Source: Gloeobacter kilaueensis JS1 (lineage in GTDB: Bacteria; Cyanobacteriota; Cyanobacteriia; Gloeobacterales; Gloeobacteraceae). Taken from it: a stretch of 64,000 nucleotides of DNA. Positions within the stretch are counted from its first letter, which is position 1. Every line of letters starts with the position of its first letter. Under the pieces are notes generated by a model that was not told where the DNA came from, ran no database searches, and saw nothing but the letters and a program-made list of their open reading frames with translations. The DNA lies in the NCBI RefSeq assembly GCF_000484535.1, contig NC_022600.1, positions 558,001 through 622,000 on the forward strand, given 5' to 3'. This document shows positions 33,049 to 41,202 of the stretch, piece by piece. Made by a program: the position numbers and the translations under genes.

Positions 33049-35226
33049 TTACTCTGGGCCAGAGACCACCTGCTCCAGAAACTTTTCTAGAGCGCTCACG
33101 CAGGCAGTGTCCTCAAAAAGCGCCGCCAGGTTCTGGTCGATGCGGGCCTGGATCTGCTGCCGCCAGAGCGGATCGATTCCAAGGCGCAGGGCAATCTCGA
33201 CGTAGTGCTCTCCATCCCTCGCGATGGTTTCCTTCAGGCCCAGCCCCTGCAGGGCGGCGGCGGCGAGTCTGCTGCGCATCAGGAAGCCAGGACAGGTGAC
33301 GACCGGCAAACCGAGGGCCAGGGCTTCCAGGCTCGTGTTGCCCCCGGAGAAGGCGAAGCTATCGAGAAACACGTCCGCTAGCTGGACAAGGTGCAGGTAG
33401 TCGGTGTAGTTCTGGCGGGGCAGGAGGTGGCAAAAGTCGCTCCATTCAAGGCTCCTGGCGGCAAAGGCGCGCTTCAGGCGCTCGCGGAAGACGGCGGTGA
33501 TCTTCTCGCTCGGGTGGGCAATAAAAACAAAGCGGGCAGCGGGCAACTGGCAGGCAATCTGGGCAAAGATGCCGTCGTGCTGGGGCAGGTACTTAAAGAG
33601 CGACTGGCAGCACAGGTAGAGCACCTGCTCGTCTTCGAGCCCAAAGAAGGCGCGGTTTCTCGTGGGATTGGGGGGCGGCGGGGCGGGGCGAGGGTAGCAG
33701 ACCCCGAGGCGCGGCAGCCGAACGAGGGTTTCGCTGTAGTGGCGCTGGGGATTGTCCGGTGGCTCCATCGCTTCGCCAGAAAGATAGTAGTCGATGGTGG
33801 GCAGGCCGGTGGTGACCGGATGGCCCCAGGCGGCGCACTGCACAGGGGCAAGGCGCAGAGCGGCCATCTGGGTCGTAAGCGGCTCCATGCCGATGTCTGG
33901 ATAGACAAGAACGTGCAGCCGGTCGGAGAAAACCTGCCCGCAGACGGGTTCGAGAGCACCGGGCAGGTGGTGGAAGTGGTCGGCGGCGCTTTTGAAGGCG
34001 GCGGTTACGGCGTCGGTCTCAGGGCCACTGTGGTAGCAAAAGATCTCAAATCGGCTGCGATCGTGGTGGCGCAACCAGCCCAGCAGCCAGCGGGTGCCGC
34101 TGTGGCCCAGGAGGTGGGCCGAAGCGTAGCCGACGCGGATCTTCTCGCCCGGCTTTGGTGGGCGAACCGGCAGATCGCCCGCCCACTGCGGATAACTGGC
34201 CGCCAGCACGCGGGCGACCAGATTGCCGTAGCCGCCTTGCAAATCTGTATCGTCGAGGCCCTGGTACTGCAGATAAAAATTGACCTGGCTCCCGCTCGCT
34301 GCCAGTGCCCGCTCCCGCTCCGCCGCCGTGGCAAGGGGCGTGTTCGCGCATAACGCTTCGAGGCCGGCTGCGAAGCGCTCGCGCCAGAAGGCGATCTCGG
34401 TTTCGCTGCGATAGATGGGCGGCAGGGCGAGCCGGACCCGCCAGCGGGCGGCGGTGTCCAGTGGATCGATCGCAAGGGCCTGCTCGTAGCTAAAAAGCGC
34501 CTCCTGCATCTGGCCCTGGGCTTCGAGGACGGTGCCCAGGTTGGTGTGGATGCGGGCTTGGTCCGGGGCGAGGGTGAGGGCGCGGCGGTAGCACGCCTCG
34601 GCCTCCGCCAGATCGCCCCGCTCCTGCAGCAGGTGGCCCAGGTTGTTGTGGCTCAGCCCATGATCCGGCTGGAGGGCGAGGGCCGCCCGGTAGGCAGTTT
34701 CGGCCCGCTGGGGTTGGCCCAGTTGATCGAGGACGTTGCCCAGGTTGTAGTGGGCCTCGGCTAGATCGGGAGCAAGGGCAGTCGCCCGCTCGTACTGCCC
34801 CAGCGCTTCTAGGAACCGGCGATCGGCTTCGAGGGCGTAGCCCAGTGCCAGGTGGGCTTCTGCGTTGCCGGGCTTGAGGGCGATTGCCCGTTCGTAGCAG
34901 CGGATCGCTTCTTTGAAGCGCCCCTGAGCCACCCGGATATGGCCCAGGTTGTGGTGAGCCTGGGCGTAACCGGGTAGTCGCTGGGTTGCCTGCTCGACGA
35001 GGAGAGCAGCCTGCTCGTGGTCGCCCTCCAGGTGATGGACCACCCCGAGGCCGTGCAGAGCCTCCGCCCGCTCCGGCCAGCGCTCGAGAATCTGCCGGTA
35101 TATCCCAGCGGCGCGGGTGTGGCGGCCTGCCTCCAGGTTGGCTGCTGCAACTTCGAGGGCTTCGCGCACGAGAGCCTCGTCCGGCGGCGGTTTTTGAGCC
35201 CCGCCAAATCCCCTGGCTTTGCCCAT
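33049..35226 (-). CDS. TPR / O-GlcNAc-transferase-like (GT41) protein
   Basis: The 725-residue protein has about seven N-terminal TPRs (residues 20-260; units like RFKEAIRCYERAIALKPGNA and NLGNVLDQLGQPQRAETAYR). The C-terminal half is a GT41/SPINDLY-like catalytic domain: I-R-V-G-Y-A-S-A-H-L-L-G-H-S (motif near residue 370), Y-P-D-I-G-M-E-P-L, R-N-R-A-F-F-G-L, and S-G-G-N-T-S-L-E-A-L-A-L-G-L-P-V-V-T-C. Eukaryotic OGT adds GlcNAc to Ser/Thr of proteins; bacterial members glycosylate adhesins or unknown targets. Its M-G-K-A-R-G-F-G start resembles that of the TPR-GT9 protein nearby. It ends 257 bp from the PstS-like gene start and follows hemA's neighbourhood. Confidence 0.88.
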   Translation of the reverse strand: MGKARGFGGAQKPPPDEALVREALEVAAANLEAGRHTRAAGIYRQILERWPERAEALHGLGVVHHLEGDHEQAALLVEQATQRLPGYAQAHHNLGHIRVAQGRFKEAIRCYERAIALKPGNAEAHLALGYALEADRRFLEALGQYERATALAPDLAEAHYNLGNVLDQLGQPQRAETAYRAALALQPDHGLSHNNLGHLLQERGDLAEAEACYRRALTLAPDQARIHTNLGTVLEAQGQMQEALFSYEQALAIDPLDTAARWRVRLALPPIYRSETEIAFWRERFAAGLEALCANTPLATAAERERALAASGSQVNFYLQYQGLDDTDLQGGYGNLVARVLAASYPQWAGDLPVRPPKPGEKIRVGYASAHLLGHSGTRWLLGWLRHHDRSRFEIFCYHSGPETDAVTAAFKSAADHFHHLPGALEPVCGQVFSDRLHVLVYPDIGMEPLTTQMAALRLAPVQCAAWGHPVTTGLPTIDYYLSGEAMEPPDNPQRHYSETLVRLPRLGVCYPRPAPPPPNPTRNRAFFGLEDEQVLYLCCQSLFKYLPQHDGIFAQIACQLPAARFVFIAHPSEKITAVFRERLKRAFAARSLEWSDFCHLLPRQNYTDYLHLVQLADVFLDSFAFSGGNTSLEALALGLPVVTCPGFLMRSRLAAAALQGLGLKETIARDGEHYVEIALRLGIDPLWRQQIQARIDQNLAALFEDTACVSALEKFLEQVVSGPE

Positions 35227-35241
35227 CGGACTGGCAAGAAG

Positions 35242-36543
35242 CTAGAGGACCGGTGGCTCGGGGTTGCTGCCCAGCGGTTCGAGGTTGAAGAGCGTCTGCA
35301 GCGTCTGCAGCGCCCGGCGGCGCGCCTCGACATCGCGCTGGGCGCGCAGCTGCACCATCGGATCGTGGAGGATCTTGTTGACGATGGCACGGGTGAGCGA
35401 ATCGATGATGCCCTGGTGCTTTTCGCCAAACTCGGTGCCCAGGCGCGAGAGCGCTTTTTCGAGTTCCTGCTCGCGGATGGTCTCGACTTTTTGGCGCAGG
35501 GAGTTGATCGTCGGCACCGCCTCGAGGTTGCGCCACCAGTCGAGAAATTCGTCGAGTTGCTGAAGAAGAATGTCTTCGCACTGCTGGACCATCAGCTGGC
35601 GGTAGGCGCGGTTCTCCTCGACCACCTGCTTGAGGTGATCGACGTTGAATAGATGTACATTCGACAGCTCCTCGACATCGACGGCGACGTTGCGCGGCAC
35701 GGCGATGTCGAAGATCATCAAGGGCTGTTCGCGGCGCACCTGGCTCAGTCGCTCGTAGTTGATGAGCGGCTCGCTCGCCGAGGTGCAGGTAAAGATCAAG
35801 TCGGCAGCGCCCAGGTGATTGCCCAACTCGTCGATCGTGGCCACCGGCAGCATCAGGCCAAACTGCTCGACCATCTGGGCCGCCTTTTCGAGGGAGCGGT
35901 TGAGCACGATGATCTGGCGCGCTCCCTTGGAGATCAAGTGGCGCAGCACCAGTTCGCCCATCTTGCCCGCTCCCACCACCAGGCAGCGCTGGTCCTGCAG
36001 CGAGCGGCGGTTCTTTTTGCGCATCGCCATCTCGACCGCCGCCGAGGAGACGGAGATCGCCCCTTTGCCGATGTCGGTCTCCTCGCGCACCCGCTTGCCG
36101 CCGGTGATCGCCGCCTTGAAGAGCTGGTTGAGAATGCGATCGACGCCTTTTCCTTGCTGGGCCAGCTTGTGGGTCACCTTGATTTGAGCGAGGATCTGCC
36201 CTTCGCCCAGCACAATCGAATCGAGCCCGGCGGCCACCCGCATCAGGTGCATCACCGCATCTTGATGGAGCAGGGTAAACAGGTGCCGCTGCAGCATCGG
36301 CAGCGCCACCCCCTTGCTCTCGGCTAAAAACTGGGTCACTTCCCGCAGGCCGTGCTCGCTGTCGCGGAGCACCGCGTAAATTTCAAGCCGGTTGCAGGTG
36401 CTCAAGATTGCGCACTCGGCAATCTGGGAACAACTGCGCAACCGCGAAACATATTCAGCTACCTGTTGCTCAGGAATGCTGACTTTTTCTCGGATTTCGA
36501 CTGGTGCAGTTCGGTGGCTCAACCCAATGACCGCGATCTGCAT
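35242..36543 (-). CDS. hemA: Glutamyl-tRNA reductase
   Basis: The start is ATG 36543 ([18 protein letters not shown]), the canonical family N-terminus; a longer frame to 36759 is noncoding. The 433-residue enzyme reduces glutamyl-tRNA(Glu) with NADPH to glutamate-1-semialdehyde, the first committed step of tetrapyrrole (chlorophyll, haem, bilin) synthesis. The catalytic Cys50 lies in [11 protein letters not shown], and the NADPH site is [10 protein letters not shown]. The C-terminal dimerisation helices are present. It is divergent from the alpha/beta hydrolase gene, 87 bp away. Confidence 0.98.
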   Translation of the reverse strand: MQIAVIGLSHRTAPVEIREKVSIPEQQVAEYVSRLRSCSQIAECAILSTCNRLEIYAVLRDSEHGLREVTQFLAESKGVALPMLQRHLFTLLHQDAVMHLMRVAAGLDSIVLGEGQILAQIKVTHKLAQQGKGVDRILNQLFKAAITGGKRVREETDIGKGAISVSSAAVEMAMRKKNRRSLQDQRCLVVGAGKMGELVLRHLISKGARQIIVLNRSLEKAAQMVEQFGLMLPVATIDELGNHLGAADLIFTCTSASEPLINYERLSQVRREQPLMIFDIAVPRNVAVDVEELSNVHLFNVDHLKQVVEENRAYRQLMVQQCEDILLQQLDEFLDWWRNLEAVPTINSLRQKVETIREQELEKALSRLGTEFGEKHQGIIDSLTRAIVNKILHDPMVQLRAQRDVEARRRALQTLQTLFNLEPLGSNPEPPVL

Positions 36544-36630
36544 CCACGCTCTCCCACTGCGCTTGTAGCGCCTCATACTGTAGCACATTGCACTTTGCAG
36601 AGCGTGGCGAGGAGTGTTAGATAAAGGATC

Positions 36631-37527
36631 ATGCAACTTTCTGTTACAAACTGGCGCTGGCGAGACCAGCCCATCGCCTTCCAGGCCGCCGGGGAGGCCC
36701 ACCGGGGCAAGCAACCGCCCCTGGTGCTCGTTCACGGCTTCGGCGCTTCGGCGGGCCACTGGCGCAAAAACCTGCCGGTGCTCGCCCAGACCCGGCCCGT
36801 CTGGGCCATCGACCTGTTGGGCTTCGGTGCCAGCGCCAAGCCCGATCCCCGGCAGGTGCCCTACACCTTCGAGACCTGGGGCGAGCAGATAAGCGACTTT
36901 GTAAAGGAAGTGGTGGGCGAACCGGCGATCCTGGTCGGCAACTCGATCGGGGCGATCGTCGCCCTGGAGGCGGCGGCGAGTGTGCCCGACTGTGCCCGAG
37001 GAGCAATTTTAATCAACTGCTCGCTCAGGCTGTTGCACGAGCGCAAGCGCTCCACCCTCCCCTGGATTCGCCGCGCCGGGGCTCCGCTGTTGCAGCGGCT
37101 CCTCTCGGTGCCGGCGATCGGCCACTTTTTTTTCGAGCGGTTGCGCCGCCCCGAGACGGTGCGCAAGATCTTAAAGCAAGCCTACGTCCGCCCCGAGGCG
37201 ATCACCCCTGAACTCGTCGAAATTCTCACCCGTCCCGCCGCCGATCCCGGAGCCTTCGCGGTCTTTCAGTCCTTTATCAACTACGCCAGTGGGCCGCTAC
37301 CGGAGGATCTGCTTCCTCAGGTGCGCTGTCCGGTCTACATCCTCTGGGGCAAGGACGACCCCTGGGAACCCTACGACCTTGCGGCCCGAACGCTCCCGGC
37401 CTTTGCTGCCGTCCGGGCCTTTTGCGGCATCGACCGAGCCGGTCACTGCCCCCAGGACGAAGCGCCGGAGGAGGTGAACCGGCAACTCGTCGCCTGGGCT
37501 GAGGCGATTACTGCAGGTAATCCCTGA
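36631..37527 (+). CDS. Alpha/beta-hydrolase fold protein
   Basis: The 298-residue protein has [10 protein letters not shown] (oxyanion hole), [11 protein letters not shown], nucleophile Ser105 in [18 protein letters not shown] for the acid and D-R-A-G-H-C-P for the His. The arrangement is that of cyanobacterial/plastid alpha/beta hydrolases similar to chlorophyll dephytylases and thylakoid esterases. Proximity to hemA invites a tetrapyrrole link, but this is only an inference from location. No signal peptide. Its last 20 bases overlap the end of the convergent amidase gene. Confidence 0.88.
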   Translation: MQLSVTNWRWRDQPIAFQAAGEAHRGKQPPLVLVHGFGASAGHWRKNLPVLAQTRPVWAIDLLGFGASAKPDPRQVPYTFETWGEQISDFVKEVVGEPAILVGNSIGAIVALEAAASVPDCARGAILINCSLRLLHERKRSTLPWIRRAGAPLLQRLLSVPAIGHFFFERLRRPETVRKILKQAYVRPEAITPELVEILTRPAADPGAFAVFQSFINYASGPLPEDLLPQVRCPVYILWGKDDPWEPYDLAARTLPAFAAVRAFCGIDRAGHCPQDEAPEEVNRQLVAWAEAITAGNP

Positions 37528-39283
37528 GCCCCTGCAAGATCGCCTCGGCGATCCGGTCTTGATAATCTGACTGCAGCAGTTGGGCGCGCTCTTGATCGTT
37601 GGAGATAAAGCCGACCTCCAGCAGCACCGCCGGTACGGCGTTGTGGCGGGTGACGTAGAGGCCGCGCACCCGCACCCCCCGGTCGGGCTTGCCGGTATAT
37701 TCGACGATCCGCCGGTGCAGGGCGTAGGCGAGGCGGGCGCTGCGCTGGTTGGTGTAGTAAGTTTCGATGCCCTGGATGTCGTCGCGGCCCGGCATCATGT
37801 TGATGTGGACGCTGATGAAGAGCCGGGCGCTGGTGTTGTTGGTGACATCGACCCGCCCCTGCAATGAGATGAACGTGTCGTCGGGCCGCGAGAGGATCGT
37901 GTTGAAGCCTGCCTTGCGCAGTTTGTCGCTCACGTGGCGAATGATGCTCAGGGTCAGGTCTTTTTCGTCTACGCCGCTGCGCTGGGCACCGGGATCTTTG
38001 CCGCCGTGGCCGGCGTCGAGCACAACCTTGAGGCCGTTGGGATTGTTCGGAAGCGGGTCGTAGGTGGCCGAGGAGGACGGCGGCGGCAACTGGTCCTTGG
38101 TGATGAGCGGCAGCAAGATCCGGCGGCGGTCCGCATCGAGGGGACGCGGGTCGCCCACGCGCGTTCCCGGCAGCACCCGGATGAGGGCGACGACCGTGCG
38201 ATCGTCCGTCTGCTTGAGCCGCAGGCTGTCGATCGGGCTGGTGGCGCTGATCGTCGGGCCGGAGAAATTATCGGGCAGTTGGGCGGGCTCAAAGACGAGG
38301 CGATATTCGTTCGGGTTTTCCCAGTTGGTCGAAAGCTGGGGGGGCCTATCGGTATTGAAGACGATGCCCTCGGGGGTGAGCTGCGCCGACTGCAGCGTGG
38401 CTTTCTCACCCTGGGGAGCGGTGGGCAGATTGGCGCTGCCGGTGGGCCGGACGAGCACGCCCCCGAGATCGGGCCGGTAACTCGCTTCCCAGAGCGAGGT
38501 GGTATCGTTGGGCGTCAGCTCAAGCACCGCCCGCGCTACGGGCGGGTTGTCCTGAAATTGTCCGATGCGCAGGCGGGTGACGTTTTGCTGATTGGTGGCG
38601 ATGCTGCGGTTGGTAAAACCTGTACTCAGCTCAGCGCTGTCGATATCGACGACGATGCGCGGCGGCAACTCCTCAAGGCGACGGGCATCCGCCCGCACCG
38701 CTCCTGCAGTCTTGATCAAAAAGCCCTCCGGGCGCACCTCCATACCGCTTACCTCGACGCTGCGGGCCGCCGTCCCCGGCAGCGGTGTGATCGTGGGCGG
38801 ATAGACAGGCGACACAGGCGGGGACGGACTCGCGGGCACGGGCGGCGGTGGCACGTTCGGCAACAGCTGCACCAGCCACTGCTCAGGGGCGACCCGCCGC
38901 AGGCGGACCTGGGCGGGCTGCAATGCCGGTGCGCCATCGGCCATCTCGATCACCATCCGGGCGGTCTGCGGATCGAACTGCCCGGCGCGCACGATCCGCA
39001 CCGGGCCGCTCGGCACCGGCTGATTTGCCGGGGCAGCCAGGTCGGTGCCCGGCAGATCGACTACCACCCGCCGGGGATTCTCGACAATCTGTACGCGGGG
39101 CTGTACGGCACCGTCGGTAAATAAGGAGAGCCGCTGGGCCTGAGAATCGAATCGCCAGCCGGTCAACTGCGGCATTGCCAGGACAACACCTGAGCCTGCC
39201 AGATAAAAGGTCGAAGCCAGAAGACCGGCCACAGACCACCGCCCAACCCTGTTGTTCCTCACACGCGTTGCCAAAATTTTCAA
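37508..39283 (-). CDS. amiC: N-acetylmuramoyl-L-alanine amidase with AMIN domains
   Basis: The start is TTG at 39283, since stops lie just upstream. A signal region (RWSVAGLLASTFYLAGSGVV) precedes about three AMIN-type repeats (LTGWRFDSQAQRLSLFTDGA; VEVSGMEVRPEGFLIKTAGA; about 250-340). The C-terminal Amidase_3 domain contains zinc ligands in V-L-D-A-G-H-G-G-K-D-P, E in the loop D-E-K-D-L-T-L, F-I-S-V-H-I-N and L-L-E-V-G-F-I-S. It cleaves stem peptides from MurNAc in the periplasm and helps separate daughter cells; AMIN domains target septal or outer-membrane contact sites. Length is 591 residues, typical of cyanobacterial AmiC. Confidence 0.94.
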   Translation of the reverse strand: MKILATRVRNNRVGRWSVAGLLASTFYLAGSGVVLAMPQLTGWRFDSQAQRLSLFTDGAVQPRVQIVENPRRVVVDLPGTDLAAPANQPVPSGPVRIVRAGQFDPQTARMVIEMADGAPALQPAQVRLRRVAPEQWLVQLLPNVPPPPVPASPSPPVSPVYPPTITPLPGTAARSVEVSGMEVRPEGFLIKTAGAVRADARRLEELPPRIVVDIDSAELSTGFTNRSIATNQQNVTRLRIGQFQDNPPVARAVLELTPNDTTSLWEASYRPDLGGVLVRPTGSANLPTAPQGEKATLQSAQLTPEGIVFNTDRPPQLSTNWENPNEYRLVFEPAQLPDNFSGPTISATSPIDSLRLKQTDDRTVVALIRVLPGTRVGDPRPLDADRRRILLPLITKDQLPPPSSSATYDPLPNNPNGLKVVLDAGHGGKDPGAQRSGVDEKDLTLSIIRHVSDKLRKAGFNTILSRPDDTFISLQGRVDVTNNTSARLFISVHINMMPGRDDIQGIETYYTNQRSARLAYALHRRIVEYTGKPDRGVRVRGLYVTRHNAVPAVLLEVGFISNDQERAQLLQSDYQDRIAEAILQGLRDYLQ

Positions 39284-39416
39284 TTACTATATCAACTCTT
39301 CGCCGCCAGAGGCTGCGAGAAAGCGCAATTTCCCTCGCCCCTGGGGGACCGCCCGGTGCCTGCAGGGGAGAATCCCCCACTCCAGAAGTCACCGGCCCGA
39401 TCGGGCCAGTACCTGG

Positions 39417-39445
39417 TTGACATCGCGCAGAGCGAATATTAGATT
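39417..39445 (+). promoter_or_regulatory. Sigma-70-type promoter
   Basis: TTGACA (39417-39422) and TAGATT (39440-39445) are separated by 17 bp, a good -35 and moderate -10 placed about 57 bp before the ATG of the Asr1405/Asl0597-type gene. No operator is evident. Confidence 0.5.
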
Positions 39446-39502
39446 GAGGGTAGTTGAGAATTAGTTGCAGCAAGTAGCGCCCCGAGGAAAGCCCGCCAAG
39501 CT

Positions 39503-39757
39503 ATGGAATTCACGCAGATCCCCTCCGAATGTTCCCAACTGGTCGCCGTGCATCCCTGGGAGCGAACGATGGTCCAGCAACGTCTCGAAGATTTGGGCAT
39601 TCCGACGCGCCTCTCGCCGGACGGCCAGTTACTGGCTCTGCTGGACCCAGGCGAAGCCGGCATTCAGCAGGCGCGCCAGTTGCAGCTGGTGTTGTTTCGC
39701 TTTCGCGGTCGGCGCGGTGAGATGATCGACTGGCTCGAAAATTGCTGGTCGCGCTGA
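39503..39757 (+). CDS. Asr1405/Asl0597-family small protein
   Basis: The 84-residue protein fits the cyanobacterial Asr1405/Asl0597 pattern: an N-terminal region ending V-x-x-W-E-R-T-x-V-x-Q-R-L-E-D-L-G-I-P-T, a Leu/Asp-rich middle (G-Q-L-L-A-L-L-D-P-G-E-A-G-I-Q-Q-A), and a C-terminal R-G-R-R-G-E-M-I-D-W-L-E-N-C-W. The W-L-E-x-C-W ending is the clearest marker. It is small, soluble and cyanobacteria-restricted, with unknown function. The promoter at 39417 lies just upstream. Confidence 0.75.
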   Translation: MEFTQIPSECSQLVAVHPWERTMVQQRLEDLGIPTRLSPDGQLLALLDPGEAGIQQARQLQLVLFRFRGRRGEMIDWLENCWSR

Positions 39758-39807
39758 CGGCCTGTTTTCGCCAGTACTTTCTGCCAGATGCTTGCAACAC
39801 GCTTGAG

Positions 39808-39897
39808 CCCTGATCTGCACTCGTAGGTGTTTCAACGCGGGCAGTGCGTTTCAGGTCACGAGAAATCAGCGTTTCACCCCGGCTTGACAAATCAGGG
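39808..39897. repeat. Miniature relic with ends like the IS701-type element
   Basis: CCCTGATCTG (39808-39817) and the inward reading of the right end, CCCTGATTTGTCAAGCCGGG (39897-39878), form an inverted pair. The right end matches the left terminus of the IS701-type element in 17 of 20 positions; the left end matches the first 10. The 90-bp interval has no transposase and flanks differ (TGAG and TTGG), so no target duplication remains. A MITE or decayed solo-end is likely. Confidence 0.45.
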
Positions 39898-40045
39898 TTG
39901 GAGCGGTTTTCACGTTGACTCAGTACTATAGCCGCAGCCAGTAAACCCCCCTGCCGCATCCTTTGGTTGGATGCTTGAGCGCGGCATCGTCACCTACCAG
40001 ACCGTCCATTACGTCAGAATGTACTGCAGAAGTGTTGGGGATGCG

Positions 40046-41078
40046 ATGCGGCGGCTATTGGCGATAGCTATAGGGATCATCGCGAATGGGCTTGGGGCAG
40101 TTCAAGCTGAGCCACTGGGAGTGGGTTTTCGGCAGCTCCAGCTTAAAGATCCAGTGGGCGGCGGGTCGATGCAGGCCGTGGTCTTCTATCCTGCGAGCGG
40201 GCGCACCAAGCCCACAACCGTGGGACTGTATCTGGTCGATGCCTCCCCTGAAACCGCTCTGCTTGGAGGCAAGCATGGACTGATCGTGCTCTCCCATGGC
40301 AGCGGCGGCGGTGCCCTCGGCCACCACGACCTGGCCACAGCGCTGGCCCACAGGGGGTTCATCGTGGCGGCAGTGGAGCATCCACGGGACAACTACCACG
40401 ACCAGAGCGGCTCCGGCACCGCTGCGGTGCTGATCGCTCGCCCAAGGCAGCTGTCGGCCCTCATCGATGCTGATCGCTCGCCCAAGGCAGCTGTCGGCCC
40501 TCATCGATGCCCTGCTCGCAGACTCTGTATTCGCTCCCCACATCCAGGCTGAGCAGATCGGGGCGGCGGGCTTCTCAGCGGGGGGCTTCACGGTGCTCAC
40601 TCTGGCAGGGGCGAAACCTGAGTTTGGGCTGTTGAGCCAGTACTGCCGCAAATATCCAACAGATCGCAATTTTTGCGGTCCGCGCCAGCGCCGCACTGCC
40701 CGAGCGGGCCTGACTGTTCAAGCGGACGCTCGGGTGCGGGCCGTCTTCGCCATCGCTCCGGTCGGGGTGTTCTTTGACAGAGCCAGTCTCGCCCCTGTGA
40801 CCATTCCGGTGTACCTCTACGCTGCCCAAAAAGACGCGGTACTGCTTCCCAGCGAGAACGCCGATCGCATCCGAAAGGATTTGCCCCATCCACCCGAATA
40901 CAAACAGGTAGCCGGTGCGGGCCACTATGTCTTCCTCGCTCCCTGTACCTCCGAGCAGGCGGCGTTCATCCCCAATCTATGTAGCGATCCGCCTGGTGTG
41001 GATCGCCGGGCCATTCATACCAGGCTGAACACTGATGCAGTTGCCTTCTTCACCCGTGTTCTCGCGGGCCTTCAGTAA
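40046..41078 (+). pseudogene. Secreted alpha/beta hydrolase gene, frameshifted by a 40-bp duplication
   Basis: The gene opens with ATG 40046 and a signal peptide (RRLLAIAIGIIANGLGAVQA). The first part has G-L-I-V-L-S-H-G-S-G-G-G (oxyanion) and the second has A-A-G-F-S-A-G-G-F-T (nucleophile Ser), V-Y-L-Y-A-A-Q-K-D-A and V-A-G-A-G-H-Y-V-F-L-A-P (His), as in dienelactone-hydrolase/PAF-acetylhydrolase-like enzymes. After codon about 141 a perfect 40-bp tandem duplication (40431-40510) shifts the frame, so the first part ends at TGA 40552 while the second continues in another frame to TAA 41078. Removing one copy restores an intact gene of about 330 residues. Recent mutation or assembly error are both possible. 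Confidence 0.8.
40431..40510 (+). repeat. Perfect 40-bp tandem duplication
   Basis: The 40 bases at 40431-40470 recur exactly at 40471-40510. Because 40 is not a multiple of three, the duplication breaks the reading frame of the hydrolase gene. With identical copies, slippage or recombination could remove one and restore the gene. Confidence 0.95.
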
Positions 41079-41202
41079 GAGGGGGTTTGTAAATCAGATT
41101 CTAGAATGAGAGGATGACAGGCAGTCTTTAAGATCCTTATATCTGGCTATGAGCCGACTCAGGCTCGGAAGGCTAGCAAAAACATGATTTACAAACATCC
41201 TC
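41079..41202. repeat. Short element with 18-bp imperfect inverted ends
   Basis: GAGGGGGTTTGTAAATCA (41079-41096) and the complement of TGATTTACAAACATCCTC (41185-41202), which reads GAGGATGTTTGTAAATCA, agree in 16 of 18 positions. The 88-bp interval has no open frame. The left end starts right after the hydrolase stop and the right end reaches the antiporter stop, so it could be a MITE or a long terminator-like stem between convergent genes. Confidence 0.5.

Noticed and set aside
39510..39959. 149-residue minus-strand open frame
   Set aside because: It lies antisense to the Asr1405/Asl0597-type gene and the IS relic; composition is typical of antisense shadows in GC-rich DNA.
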